From Sipunculus nudus (Eukaryota > Annelida > Sipuncula > Golfingiida > Sipunculidae): DNA of 64,000 bases. The stretch covers positions 259,241-323,240 of the forward strand of contig CM049318.1 of assembly GCA_026874595.1 (NCBI GenBank), written 5' to 3'. The position numbers and the translations under genes are program-made. The notes beneath the pieces are model-generated. The model ran no database searches. It saw only the letters and a program-made list of their open reading frames with translations, and was not told where the DNA came from. The stretch's first letter is position 1. The number at the start of each line of letters is the position of its first letter. Shown here one piece after another: positions 19,781 through 34,929 of the stretch.

Positions 19781-22050
19781 CATATATTCGAGCCGAATAA
19801 CTTATCGGCATAAGCGACAATGTTCAAATACTGAGAAAATCCCTTAGTGCCTGGACTAGGACCAAAAGTACTATAATTTTTAAGCATTTCCACTTATATA
19901 TTTAACGGTTCACATTTCAGAATAAAATAACTTATCGACACTACCGACATTTTCAAAATAGCCGGATGACTTATCGGCATAAGAGACAAGGTTCAAATAC
20001 TGAGAAAATCCCTAATTGCCTGGAGTAGGACCAAAACTACTATCATTTTTTAACATTTCCAATTATAACAAAAGCTATGTTGAACAACATAAGTTTAAGT
20101 TGATAGACTTAAGACTTCAACATAAGCTATGTTGATCAACTTAAGCTTAAGCTGATCAACTTAAGGCCTAATATTTATCAGTTCTTATTTCAGACTTAAG
20201 AAAATTATCGAAACTACTGATATTTTCAAAATAGCCGAAAAACTTATCGGGAACAACCGACAATGTTCAAATACTGAGAAAATCCCTTAATTATTTATTC
20301 CCTGGAGAAGGACCAAAAGTACTATAATTTTTCAGCATTTCCACTTATATATTTAGCGGTTCACATTTCAGACTAAAATAACTTATCGTCACTACCGACA
20401 TTTTCAAAATAGCCGGATGACTTATCGGCATAAGCGACAATGTTCAAATACTGAGAAAATCCCTTATTGCCTGCACTAGGACCAAAAGTACTTTAATTTT
20501 TAGCATTTCAATATGTGTATTTAATGGATCACATTTCAGACTAAAATAACTTATCGACACTACAGACATTTTCCAAATAGCCCGATGACTTATCGGCAAA
20601 AGCGACAATGTTCAAATACTGAGAAAATCCCTTATTGCCAGGAGTAGGACCAAAAGTACTATAATTTTTCAGCATTTCCACTTATATATTTAACGGTTCA
20701 CAATTCAGACTAAATTAACTTATCGACACTACCGACATTTTCAAAATAGCTGAATAACTTATCGGCATAAGCGACAATGTTCAAATACTGAGAAAATCCC
20801 TTATTGCCTGGAGTAGGACTAAAAGTACTAAAATTTTTCATCATTTCCACATATATTTAACGGTTCACATTTCAGACTAAAATTACTTATCGACACTACC
20901 AACATTTTCAAAAATGCCGGATGACTTATCGGCATAAGCGAAAATGTTCAAATACTGAGAAAATCCCTTATTGCCTGGAGTAGGTCCGAAAGTACCATAA
21001 GTTTTCAGCATTTCCACTTATATGTTTAACAGTTTACTATTGAGACTAAATTAAGTTATGGACACTACTGACATTTTCAAAAAATCTGAATAACTTATCG
21101 GCAACACCGACAATGTTCAAATACTGAGAAAATCCCTTATTGCCTGCACTAGGACCAAAAGTACTAAAATTTTTCAGCATCTCCCTATATATTTAACGGT
21201 TCATATTTCAGACTAAAATTACTTATCGACACTACCGACATTTTCAAAATAGCCCGATGACTTTTATTGCCTGGAGTAGGACCAAAAGTACTTTAATTTT
21301 TAGCATTTCAATATGTGTATTTAATGGATCACATTTCAGACTAAAATAACTTATCGACACTACCGACATTTTCCAAATAGCCCGATGACTTATCGGCAAA
21401 AGCGACAATGTTCAAATACTGAGAAAATCCCTTATTGCCTGGAGTAGGACCAAAAGTACTATAATTTTTCAGCATTTCCATTTATATATTTAACGGTTCA
21501 CAATTCAGACTAAATTAACTTATCGACACTACCGACATTTTCAAAATAGCCGAATAACTTATCAGCAACACCGACAATGTTCAAATACTGAGAAAATCCC
21601 TTATTGCCTGCACTAGGACTAAAAGTACTATATTTTTCAGCATCTCCACTTATATGTTTAACGGTTCACATTTCAGACTAAATTAACTTATGGACACTAC
21701 CGACATTTTCAAAAAAGCCGGATGACTTATCGGCATAAGCGACAATGTTCAAATACTGAGAAAATCCCTCATTGTCTGGAGCAGGACCAAAAGTACTATC
21801 ATTTTTCAGCATTTCCACTTATATGTTTAACGGTTTACTTTTAAGGCTAAATTAACTTATCGTTACTACCGATATTTTCAAAAAAGCCGAAAAACTTATC
21901 GGCAACACGGACAATGTTCAAATACTGAGAAAATCCCTTATTGCCTGGAGTAGGACCAAAAGTACTAAAATTTTTCATCATTTCCACATATATTTAACGG
22001 TTCACATTTCAGACCAAAATTACTTATCGACACTACCGACATTTTCAAAA
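19780..22050. repeat. 169-bp satellite, diverged flank
   Basis: Monomers of about 169 bp marked by CGACATTTTCAAAATAGCCG, CAATGTTCAAATACTGAGAA and TTTTTCAGCATTTCCACTTA. Several are truncated or joined out of register, and a short AAGCTTAAG-type block sits at 20,060-20,170. Less regular than the higher-order units that follow. Confidence 0.9.
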
Positions 22051-22975
22051 AAGCCGGATGACTTATCGGCAAAAGCGAAAATGTTCAAATACTGAGAAAA
22101 TCCCTTATTGCCTGGAGTAGGACCAAAAGTACTATAATTTTTCAGCATTTCCACTTATATATTTAACGGTTCACATTTCAGACTAAAATAACTTATCGAC
22201 ACTACCGACATTTTCAAAATAGCCGGATGACTTATCAGCAAAAGCGACAATGTTCAAATACTGATAAAATCCCTTATTGCCTGGAGCAGGACCAAAAGTA
22301 CTGTAATTTTTCAGCATTTCCACTTATATATTTAACGGTTCACAATTCACACTAAATTAACTTATCGGCACTACCGACATTTTCAAAATAGCCGAATAAC
22401 TTATCAGCATAAGCGACAATGTTCAAATACTGAGAAAATCCCTTTTTGCCTGGATTAGGACCAAAAGTACTATAATTTTTCAGCATTTCCACATATATTT
22501 AACGGTTCATATTTCAGACTAAAATTACTTATCGACACTACCGACATTTTCAAAAAAGCCGGATGACTTATTATCAGCATAAGCGACAATGTTCAAATAG
22601 TGAGGAGATCCCTCATTGTCTGGAGTAGGACCAAAAGTACTATCATTTTTCAGCATTTCCACGTATATATTTAACGGTTCACATTTCAGACTAAAATTAC
22701 TTATCGACACTACCGACATTTTCAAAATAGCCGGATGACTTATCGGCAAAAGCGACAATATTCAAATACTGAGAAAATCCCTTATTGCCTGCACTAGGAC
22801 TAAAAGTACTATATTTTTCAGCATTTCCACTTATATATTTAACGGTTCACAATTCACACTAAATTAAATTATGGACACTACCGACATTTTTAAAAAAGCC
22901 TGATGACTTATCGGCATAGCGACAATGTTCAAATACTGAGAAACATCTTCCGGACATGAGAATCTGATACTGAAT

Positions 22976-24030
22976 GCAACTCTTTTAAGCATTTGTACAA
23001 TAAGTACATTAACTTGTACCATAAAGTAAGTTTAGGAAGATAACACTGTATGTTAGGATTATAACATTCTATGTTTAGGACCATAACTTAATTTAGCACT
23101 ATAACAGTAATTAGCACTATAACGTAAATACAAGAGGATAATCATGTAAGTTTAGGACCATAACCTTTGTCCCACGCTCAGGCATGAGTTTTGACGTGTG
23201 ACAACAGGCGGGAAATCAGCACGTTGTCTTGGCGCGAAATGAAACATCATAAAGATCACATTACTATATTTCCAAGGATTCTAAACTTTTTGTCGGCAAA
23301 AGCGATTAGCAGAACACCTGCGTGATTATTAAGCAGCCCTGCCTTAGCTATGACATGGTTCATTAACAAACGAGATTACAAAATATTTATCCTCTAAAGC
23401 TTAATATAAGTGCGCTGTCAAGCAGCCTTCTCCGCCAGGGAGAGCCAGTGAGAGTGCAGCAAAGTGTTCTTACCGCGTTAACTTTTAACTTCGTCTTGTT
23501 CTTATATAACTTCTCTAAGCTGAAACACCTGCTGTCCTGTCCAGATTCCGCGCACCTGTGCCAGTTCTGAACACAGGTCTACAGGCTGTAATATCACACC
23601 GCGCAAGGTAATGCGGTCCAGTTTACATGTATCTTGAGTTAAAACTCTCAAACTCACTCTCTGTATCAATGCGCGACCAGCCCGCTACTTTTCCTGTCAA
23701 TCATGTGTCGGCAAATAGTCCCCGTTTACATAACATATAAAGCTATTAATCTTAATGTACTGAGTATTCTGAAATGCGACACACAATCAATATGAATTAT
23801 AATGTTAACAGCTTTATTTATCTCGGGTGTATGATGAACCGGAACTTATAAAACATGCCCAATGAGATAACGAAAAGCAGGCAGCGGTGCACTGTAGCAG
23901 CCATGCAGGATAGTCCATTGCAAGACAGGGGTGGCGGCTCCAGTTAGCCTGCGCGATAATCGACAATAGAACACATAACTATTACATATAATACTGAAAT
24001 TAATATATTAATAAGAATTATGACCTAGGG
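22976..24030. other. Unique module of the 3,214-bp unit (copy 1)
   Basis: Richer in GC and CpG than its surroundings and free of 169-bp monomers. Contains three GTTTAGGACCATAAC-type motifs, two E2F-like sites (GGCGGGAAA 23207-23215; GGCGCGAAA 23231-23239), and on the minus strand a good donor (GCG|GTAAGAAC) near 23,473. No long open frame. Could be a promoter/first-exon island or simply captured unique DNA. Confidence 0.5.
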
Positions 24031-26189
24031 CATAAGCGAAAATGTTCAAATACTGAGAAAATCCCTTATTGCCTGGAGTAGGACCAAAAGTACTAGTATT
24101 TTTCAGCATTTCCACCGATATATTGAACGGTTCATGCACCTTAGTCAGATTCAAATAGCCTAAGTTGATCAAATTAGGATTCAACATAAGCTTAAGTTTA
24201 TCAACCTACCCTAAGTTGTTCAACTTAAGGTCCAACATAAGCTTAAGTTGACATTCAACATAATAAGTTGACAAACTGAAGATTTCAATATAAGCTTAAG
24301 TTTATCAACTTAACTAACCCTAACCCTAACCTAAAGTACTTTAAATTTTCAGCATTTCTACTTATATATTTAACGGTCCACAATTCAGACTAAACTAACT
24401 TATTGACACTACCGACATTTTTAAAAAAGCCGGATGACTTATTGACATAAGCGACAATGTTCAAATACTGAGAAATTCCCTCATTGTCTGGAGTAGGATC
24501 AAAAGTACTATAAGTTTTCAGCATTTCCACTTATATGTTTAACGGTTCACCATTAAGACTAAGTTAAATTATCTACACTACCGACATTTTCAAAAAATCC
24601 AAATAACTTATCGGCAACACCGACAATGTTCAAATACTGAGAAAATCCCTTATTGCCTGCACTAGGACTAAAAGTACTATATTTTTCAGCATTTCCACTT
24701 ATATATTTAACGGTTCACATTTCAGACTAAAATAACTTATCGACACTACCGACATTTTCAAAAAATCCAAATAACTTATCGGCAACACCGACAATGTTCA
24801 AATACTGAGAAAATCCCTTATTGCCTGCACTAGGACTAAAAGTACTATATTTTTCAGCATTTCCACTTATATATTTAACGGTTCACATTTCAGACTAAAA
24901 TAACTTATCGACACTACTGACATTTTCAAAATAGCCCGATGACTTATCGGCAAAAGCGACAATGTTCAAATACTGATAAAATCCCTTATTGCCTGGAGCA
25001 GGACCAAAAGTACTATGTTTTCAACATTTCCACTTATATGTTTAATGTTTTACTATTAAGACTAAATTAAGTTATCGACACTACCGACATTTTCAAAAAA
25101 TCCGAATAACTTATCGGCAACACCGACAATGTTCAAATACTGAGAAAATCCCTTATTGCCTGCACTAGACCAAAAGTACTAACATTTTTCAGCATCTCGA
25201 TATATATTAAACGGTTCATATTTCAGACTAAAATTACTTATCGACACTACCGACATTTTCAAAATAGCCGGATGACTTATCGGCAAAAGCGAAAATGTTC
25301 AAATACTGAGAAAATCCCTTATTGCCTGGAGTAGGACCAAAAGTACTATAATTTTTCAGCATTTCCACTTATATATTTAACGGTTCACATTTCAGACTAA
25401 AATAACTTATCGACACTACCGACATTTTCAAAATAGCCGGATGACTTATCAGCAAAAGCGACAATGTTCAAATACTGATAAAATCCCTTATTGCCTGGAG
25501 CAGGACCAAAAGTACTGTAATTTTTCAGCATTTCCACTTATATATTTAACGGTTCACAATTCACACTAAATTAACTTATCGGCACTACCGACATTTTCAA
25601 AATAGCCGAATAACTTATCAGCATAAGCGACAATGTTCAAATACTGAGAAAATCCCTTTTTGCCTGGATTAGGACCAAAAGTACTATAATTTTTCAGCAT
25701 TTCCACATATATTTAACGGTTCATATTTCAGACTAAAATTACTTATCGACACTACCGACATTTTCAAAAAAGCCGGATGACTTATTATCAGCATAAGCGA
25801 CAATGTTCAAATAGTGAGGAGATCCCTCATTGTCTGGAGTAGGACCAAAAGTACTATCATTTTTCAGCATTTCCACGTATATATTTAACGGTTCACATTT
25901 CAGACTAAAATTACTTATCGACACTACCGACATTTTCAAAATAGCCGGATGACTTATCGGCAAAAGCGACAATATTCAAATACTGAGAAAATCCCTTATT
26001 GCCTGCACTAGGACTAAAAGTACTATATTTTTCAGCATTTCCACTTATATATTTAACGGTTCACAATTCACACTAAATTAAATTATGGACACTACCGACA
26101 TTTTTAAAAAAGCCTGATGACTTATCGGCATAGCGACAATGTTCAAATACTGAGAAACATCTTCCGGACATGAGAATCTGATACTGAAT

Positions 26190-27244
26190 GCAACTCTTTT
26201 AAGCATTTGTACAATTAGTACATTAACTTGTACCATAAAGTAAGTTTAGGAAGATAACACTGTATGTTAGGATTATAACATTCTATGTTTAGGACCATAA
26301 CTTAATTTAGCACTATAACAGTAATTAGCACTATAACGTAAATACAAGAGGATAATCATGTAAGTTTAGGACCATAACCTTTGTCCCACGCTCAGGCATG
26401 AGTTTTGACGTGTGACAACAGGCGGGAAATCAGCACGTTGTCTTGGCGCGAAATGAAACATCATAAAGATCACATTACTATATTTCCAAGGATTCTAAAC
26501 TTCTTGTCGGCAAAAGCGATTAGCAGAACACCTGCGTGATTATTAAGCAGCCCTGCCTTAGCTATGACATGGTTCATTAACAAACGAGATTACAAAATAT
26601 TTATCCTCTAAAGCTTAATATAAGTGCGCTGTCAAGCAGCCTTCTCCGCCAGGGAGAGCCAGTGAGAGTGCAGCAAAGTGTTCTTACCGCGTTAACTTTT
26701 AACTTCGTCTTGTTCTTATATAACTTCTCTGAGCTGAAACACCTGCTGTCCTGTCCAGATTCCGCGCACCTGTGCCAGTTCTGAACACAGGTCTACAGGC
26801 TGTAATATCACACCGCGCAAGGTAATGCGGTCCAGTTTACATGTATCTTGAGTTAAAACTCTCAAACTCACTCTCTGTATCAATGCGCGACCAGCCCGCT
26901 ACTTTTCCTGTCAATCATGTGTCGGCAAATAGTCCCCGTTTACATAACATATAAAGCTATTAATCTTAATGTACTGAGTATTCTGAAATGCGACACACAA
27001 TCAATATGAATTATAATGTTAACAGCTTTATTTATCTCGGGTGTATGATGAACCGGAACTTATAAAACATGCCCAATGAGATAACGAAAAGCAGGCAGCG
27101 GTGCACTGTAGCAGCCATGCAGGATAGTCCATTGCAAGACAGGGGTGGCGGCTCCAGTTAGCCTGCGCGATAATCGACAATAGAACACATAACTATTACA
27201 TATAATACTGAAATTAATATATTAATAAGAATTATGACCTAGGG
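26190..27244. other. Unique module of the 3,214-bp unit (copy 2)
   Basis: Near-identical to copy 1; visible differences include TTCTTG for TTTTTG near 26,503 and a G for A near 26,731. E2F-like sites kept. Confidence 0.5.
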
Positions 27245-29403
27245 CATAAGCGAAAATGTTCAAATACTGAGAAAATCCCTTATTGCCTGGAGTAGGACCA
27301 AAAGTACTAGTATTTTTCAGCATTTCCACCGATATATTGAACGGTTCATGCACCTTAGTCAGATTCAAATAGCCTAAGTTGATCAAATTAGGATTCAACA
27401 TAAGCTTAAGTTTATCAACCTACCCTAAGTTGTTCAACTTAAGGTCCAACATAAGCTTAAGTTGACATTCAACATAATAAGTTGACAAACTGAAGATTTC
27501 AATATAAGCTTAAGTTTATCAACTTAACTAACCCTAACCCTAACCTAAAGTACTTTAAATTTTCAGCATTTCTACTTATATATTTAACGGTCCACAATTC
27601 AGACTAAACTAACTTATTGACACTACCGACATTTTTAAAAAAGCCGGATGACTTATTGACATAAGCGACAATGTTCAAATACTGAGAAATTCCCTCATTG
27701 TCTGGAGTAGGATCAAAAGTACTATAAGTTTTCAGCATTTCCACTTATATGTTTAACGGTTCACCATTAAGACTAAGTTAAATTATCTACACTACCGACA
27801 TTTTCAAAAAATCCAAATAACTTATCGGCAACACCGACAATGTTCAAATACTGAGAAAATCCCTTATTGCCTGCACTAGGACTAAAAGTACTATATTTTT
27901 CAGCATTTCCACTTATATATTTAACGGTTCACATTTCAGACTAAAATAACTTATCGACACTACCGACATTTTCAAAAAATCCAAATAACTTATCGGCAAC
28001 ACCGACAATGTTCAAATACTGAGAAAATCCCTTATTGCCTGCACTAGGACTAAAAGTACTATATTTTTCAGCATTTCCACTTATATATTTAACGGTTCAC
28101 ATTTCAGACTAAAATAACTTATCGACACTACTGACATTTTCAAAATAGCCCGATGACTTATCGGCAAAAGCGACAATGTTCAAATACTGATAAAATCCCT
28201 TATTGCCTGGAGCAGGACCAAAAGTACTATGTTTTCAACATTTCCACTTATATGTTTAATGTTTTACTATTAAGACTAAATTAAGTTATCGACACTACCG
28301 ACATTTTCAAAAAATCCGAATAACTTATCGGCAACACCGACAATGTTCAAATACTGAGAAAATCCCTTATTGCCTGCACTAGACCAAAAGTACTAACATT
28401 TTTCAGCATCTCGATATATATTAAACGGTTCATATTTCAGACTAAAATTACTTATCGACACTACCGACATTTTCAAAATAGCTGGATGACTTATCGGCAA
28501 AAGCGAAAATGTTCAAATACTGAGAAAATCCCTTATTGCCTGGAGTAGGACCAAAAGTACTATAATTTTTCAGCATTTCCACTTATATATTTAACGGTTC
28601 ACATTTCAGACTAAAATAACTTATCGACACTACCGACATTTTCAAAATAGCCGGATGACTTATCAGCAAAAGCGACAATGTTCAAATACTGATAAAATCC
28701 CTTATTGCCTGGAGCAGGACCAAAAGTACTGTAATTTTTCAGCATTTCCACTTATATATTTAACGGTTCAAAATTCACACTAAATTAACTTATCGGCACT
28801 ACCGACATTTTCAAAATAGCCGAATAACTTATCAGCATAAGCGACAATGTTCAAATACTGAGAAAATCCCTTTTTGCCTGGATTAGGACCAAAAGTACTA
28901 TAATTTTTCAGCATTTCCACATATATTTAACGGTTCATATTTCAGACTAAAATTACTTATCGACACTACCGACATTTTCAAAAAAGCCGGATGACTTATT
29001 ATCAGCATAAGCGACAATGTTCAAATAGTGAGGAGATCCCTCATTGTCTGGAGTAGGACCAAAAGTACTATCATTTTTCAGCATTTCCACGTATATATTT
29101 AACGGTTCACATTTCAGACTAAAATTACTTATCGACACTACCGACATTTTCAAAATAGCCGGATGACTTATCGGCAAAAGCGACAATATTCAAATACTGA
29201 GAAAATCCCTTATTGCCTGCACTAGGACTAAAAGTACTATATTTTTCAGCATTTCCACTTATATATTTAACGGTTCACAATTCACACTAAATTAAATTAT
29301 GGACACTACCGACATTTTTAAAAAAGCCTGATGACTTATCGGCATAGCGACAATGTTCAAATACTGAGAAACATCTTCCGGACATGAGAATCTGATACTG
29401 AAT

Positions 29404-30458
29404 GCAACTCTTTTAAGCATTTGTACAATAAGTACATTAACTTGTACCATAAAGTAAGTTTAGGAAGATAACACTGTATGTTAGGATTATAACATTCTAT
29501 GTTTAGGACCATAACTTAATTTAGCACTATAACAGTAATTAGCACTATAACGTAAATACAAGAGGATAATCATGTAAGTTTAGGACCATAACCTTTGTCC
29601 CACGCTCAGGCATGAGTTTTGACGTGTGACAACAGGCGGGAAATCAGCACGTTGTCTTGGCGCGAAATGAAACATCATAAAGATCACATTACTATATTTC
29701 CAAGGATTCTAAACTTCTTGTCGGCAAAAGCGATTAGCAGAACACCTGCGTGATTATTAAGCAGCCCTGCCTTAGCTATGACATGGTTCATTAACAAACG
29801 AGATTACAAAATATTTATCCTCTAAAGCTTAATATAAGTGCGCTGTCAAGCAGCCTTCTCCGCCAGGGAGAGCCAGTGAGAGTGCAGCAAAGTGTTCTTA
29901 CCGCGTTAACTTTTAACTTCGTCTTGTTCTTATATAACTTCTCTAAGCTGAAACACCTGCTGTCCTGTCCAGATTCCGCGCACCTGTGCCAGTTCTGAAC
30001 ACAGGTCTACAGGCTGTAATATCACACCGCGCAAGGTAATGCGGTCCAGTTTACATGTATCTTGAGTTAAAACTCTCAAACTCACTCTCTGTATCAATGC
30101 GCGACCAGCCCGCTACTTTTCCTGTCAATCATGTGTCGGCAAATAGTCCCCGTTTACATAACATATAAAGCTATTAATCTTAATGTACTGAGTATTCTGA
30201 AATGCGACACACAATCAATATGAATTATAATGTTAACAGCTTTATTTATCTCGGGTGTATGATGAACCGGAACTTATAAAACATGCCCAATGAGATAACG
30301 AAAAGCAGGCAGCGGTGCACTGTAGCAGCCATGCAGGATAGTCCATTGCAAGACAGGGGTGGCGGCTCCAGTTAGCCTGCGCGATAATCGACAATAGAAC
30401 ACATAACTATTACATATAATACTGAAATTAATATATTAATAAGAATTATGACCTAGGG
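29404..30458. other. Unique module of the 3,214-bp unit (copy 3)
   Basis: Near-identical to copies 1 and 2, with both E2F-like sites and the minus-strand donor kept. Confidence 0.5.
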
Positions 30459-32617
30459 CATAAGCGAAAATGTTCAAATACTGAGAAAATCCCTTATTGC
30501 CTGGAGTAGGACCAAAAGTACTAGTATTTTTCAGCATTTCCACCGATATATTGAACGGTTCATGCACCTTAGTCAGATTCAAATAGCCTAAGTTGATCAA
30601 ATTAGGATTCAACATAAGCTTAAGTTTATCAACCTACCCTAAGTTGTTCAACTTAAGGTCCAACATAAGCTTAAGTTGACATTCAACATAATAAGTTGAC
30701 AAACTGAAGATTTCAATATAAGCTTAAGTTTATCAACTTAACTAACCCTAACCCTAACCTAAAGTACTTTAAATTTTCAGCATTTCTACTTATATATTTA
30801 ACGGTCCACAATTCAGACTAAACTAACTTATTGACACTACCGACATTTTTAAAAAAGCCGGATGACTTATTGACATAAGCGACAATGTTCAAATACTGAG
30901 AAATTCCCTCATTGTCTGGAGTAGGATCAAAAGTACTATAAGTTTTCAGCATTTCCACTTATATGTTTAACGGTTCACCATTAAGACTAAGTTAAATTAT
31001 CTACACTACCGACATTTTCAAAAAATCCAAATAACTTATCGGCAACACCGACAATGTTCAAATACTGAGAAAATCCCTTATTGCCTGCACTAGGACTAAA
31101 AGTACTATATTTTTCAGCATTTCCACTTATATATTTAACGGTTCACATTTCAGACTAAAATAACTTATCGACACTACCGACATTTTCAAAAAATCCAAAT
31201 AACTTATCGGCAACACCGACAATGTTCAAATACTGAGAAAATCCCTTATTGCCTGCACTAGGACTAAAAGTACTATATTTTTCAGCATTTCCACTTATAT
31301 ATTTAACGGTTCACATTTCAGACTAAAATAACTTATCGACACTACTGACATTTTCAAAATAGCCCGATGACTTATCGGCAAAAGCGACAATGTTCAAATA
31401 CTGATAAAATCCCTTATTGCCTGGAGCAGGACCAAAAGTACTATGTTTTCAACATTTCCACTTATATGTTTAATGTTTTACTATTAAGACTAAATTAAGT
31501 TATCGACACTACCGACATTTTCAAAAAATCCGAATAACTTATCGGCAACACCGACAATGTTCAAATACTGAGAAAATCCCTTATTGCCTGCACTAGACCA
31601 AAAGTACTAACATTTTTCAGCATCTCGATATATATTAAACGGTTCATATTTCAGACTAAAATTACTTATCGACACTACCGACATTTTCAAAATAGCCGGA
31701 TGACTTATCGGCAAAAGCGAAAATGTTCAAATACTGAGAAAATCCCTTATTGCCTGGAGTAGGACCAAAAGTACTATAATTTTTCAGCATTTCCACTTAT
31801 ATATTTAACGGTTCACATTTCAGACTAAAATAACTTATCGACACTACCGACATTTTCAAAATAGCCGGATGACTTATCAGCAAAAGCGACAATGTTCAAA
31901 TACTGATAAAATCCCTTATTGCCTGGAGCAGGACCAAAAGTACTGTAATTTTTCAGCATTTCCACTTATATATTTAACGGTTCACAATTCACACTAAATT
32001 AACTTATCGGCACTACCGACATTTTCAAAATAGCCGAATAACTTATCAGCATAAGCGACAATGTTCAAATACTGAGAAAATCCCTTTTTGCCTGGATTAG
32101 GACCAAAAGTACTATAATTTTTCAGCATTTCCACATATATTTAACGGTTCATATTTCAGACTAAAATTACTTATCGACACTACCGACATTTTCAAAAAAG
32201 CCGGATGACTTATTATCAGCATAAGCGACAATGTTCAAATAGTGAGGAGATCCCTCATTGTCTGGAGTAGGACCAAAAGTACTATCATTTTTCAGCATTT
32301 CCACGTATATATTTAACGGTTCACATTTCAGACTAAAATTACTTATCGACACTACCGACATTTTCAAAATAGCCGGATGACTTATCGGCAAAAGCGACAA
32401 TATTCAAATACTGAGAAAATCCCTTATTGCCTGCACTAGGACTAAAAGTACTATATTTTTCAGCATTTCCACTTATATATTTAACGGTTCACAATTCACA
32501 CTAAATTAAATTATGGACACTACCGACATTTTTAAAAAAGCCTGATGACTTATCGGCATAGCGACAATGTTCAAATACTGAGAAACATCTTCCGGACATG
32601 AGAATCTGATACTGAAT

Positions 32618-33672
32618 GCAACTCTTTTAAGCATTTGTACAATAAGTACATTAACTTGTACCATAAAGTAAGTTTAGGAAGATAACACTGTATGTTAGGA
32701 TTATAACATTCTATGTTTAGGACCATAACTTAATTTAGCACTATAACAGTAATTAGCACTATAACGTAAATACAAGAGGATAATCATGTAAGTTTAGGAC
32801 CATAACCTTTGTCCCACGCTCAGGCATGAGTTTTGACGTGTGACAACAGGCGGGAAATCAGCACGTTGTCTTGGCGCGAAATGAAACATCATAAAGATCA
32901 CATTACTATATTTCCAAGGATTCTAAACTTCTTGTCGGCAAAAGCGATTAGCAGAACACCTGCGTGATTATTAAGCAGCCCTGCCTTAGCTATGACATGG
33001 TTCATTAACAAACGAGATTACAAAATATTTATCCTCTAAAGCTTAATATAAGTGCGCTGTCAAGCAGCCTTCTCCGCCAGGGAGAGCCAGTGAGAGTGCA
33101 GCAAAGTGTTCTTACCGCGTTAACTTTTAACTTCGTCTTGTTCTTATATAACTTCTCTAAGCTGAAACACCTGCTGTCCTGTCCAGATTCCGCGCACCTG
33201 TGCCAGTTCTGAACACAGGTCTACAGGCTGTAATATCACACCGCGCAAGGTAATGCGGTCCAGTTTACATGTATCTTGAGTTAAAACTCTCAAACTCACT
33301 CTCTGTATCAATGCGCGACCAGCCCGCTACTTTTCCTGTCAATCATGTGTCGGCAAATAGTCCCCGTTTACATAACATATAAAGCTATTAATCTTAATGT
33401 ACTGAGTATTCTGAAATGCGACACACAATCAATATGAATTATAATGTTAACAGCTTTATTTATCTCGGGTGTATGATGAACCGGAACTTATAAAACATGC
33501 CCAATGAGATAACGAAAAGCAGGCAGCGGTGCACTGTAGCAGCCATGCAGGATAGTCCATTGCAAGACAGGGGTGGCGGCTCCAGTTAGCCTGCGCGATA
33601 ATCGACAATAGAACACATAACTATTACATATAATACTGAAATTAATATATTAATAAGAATTATGACCTAGGG
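32618..33672. other. Unique module of the 3,214-bp unit (copy 4)
   Basis: Near-identical to copy 3, same motifs. The partial fifth unit that follows lacks this module. Confidence 0.5.
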
Positions 33673-34929
33673 CATAAGCGAAAATGTTCAAATACTGAGA
33701 AAATCCCTTATTGCCTGGAGTAGGACCAAAAGTACTAGTATTTTTCAGCATTTCCACCGATATATTGAACGGTTCATGCACCTTAGTCAGATTCAAATAG
33801 CCTAAGTTGATCAAATTAGGATTCAACATAAGCTTAAGTTTATCAACCTACCCTAAGTTGTTCAACTTAAGGTCCAACATAAGCTTAAGTTGACATTCAA
33901 CATAATAAGTTGACAAACTGAAGATTTCAATATAAGCTTAAGTTTATCAACTTAACTAACCCTAACCCTAACCTAAAGTACTTTAAATTTTCAGCATTTC
34001 TACTTATATATTTAACGGTCCACAATTCAGACTAAACTAACTTATTGACACTACCGACATTTTTAAAAAAGCCGGATGACTTATTGACATAAGCGACAAT
34101 GTTCAAATACTGAGAAATTCCCTCATTGTCTGGAGTAGGATCAAATGTACTATAAGTTTTCAGCATTTCCACTTATATGTTTAACGGTTCACCATTAAGA
34201 CTAAGTTAAATTATCTACACTACCGACATTTTCAAAAAATCCAAATAACTTATCGGCAACACCGACAATGTTCAAATACTGAGAAAATCCCTTATTGCCT
34301 GCACTAGGACTAAAAGTACTATATTTTTCAGCATTTCCACTTATATATTTAACGGTTCACATTTCAGACTAAAATAACTTATCGACACTACCGACATTTT
34401 CAAAAAATCCAAATAACTTATCGGCAACACCGACAATGTTCAAATACTGAGAAAATCCCTTATTGCCTGCACTAGGACTAAAAGTACTATATTTTTCAGC
34501 ATTTCCACTTATATATTTAACGGTTCACATTTCAGACTAAAATAACTTATCGACACTACTGACATTTTCAAAATAGCCCGATGACTTATCGGCAAAAGCG
34601 ACAATGTTCAAATACTGATAAAATCCCTTATTGCCTGGAGCAGGACCAAAAGTACTATGTTTTCAACATTTCCACTTATATGTTTAATGTTTTACTATTA
34701 AGACTAAATTAAGTTATCGACACTACCGACATTTTCAAAAAATCCGAATAACTTATCGGCAACACCGACAATGTTCAAATACTGAGAAAATCCCTTATTG
34801 CCTGCACTAGACCAAAAGTACTAACATTTTTCAGCATCTCGATATATATTAAACGGTTCATATTTCAGACTAAAATTACTTATCGACACTACCGACATTT
34901 TCAAAATAGCCGGATGACTTATCGGCATG

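Noticed and set aside
22525-22758. 77-codon minus-strand frame repeated four times at 3,214-bp spacing
   Set aside because: Lies wholly within 169-bp satellite monomers and repeats only because the higher-order unit repeats; most other monomers break the frame.
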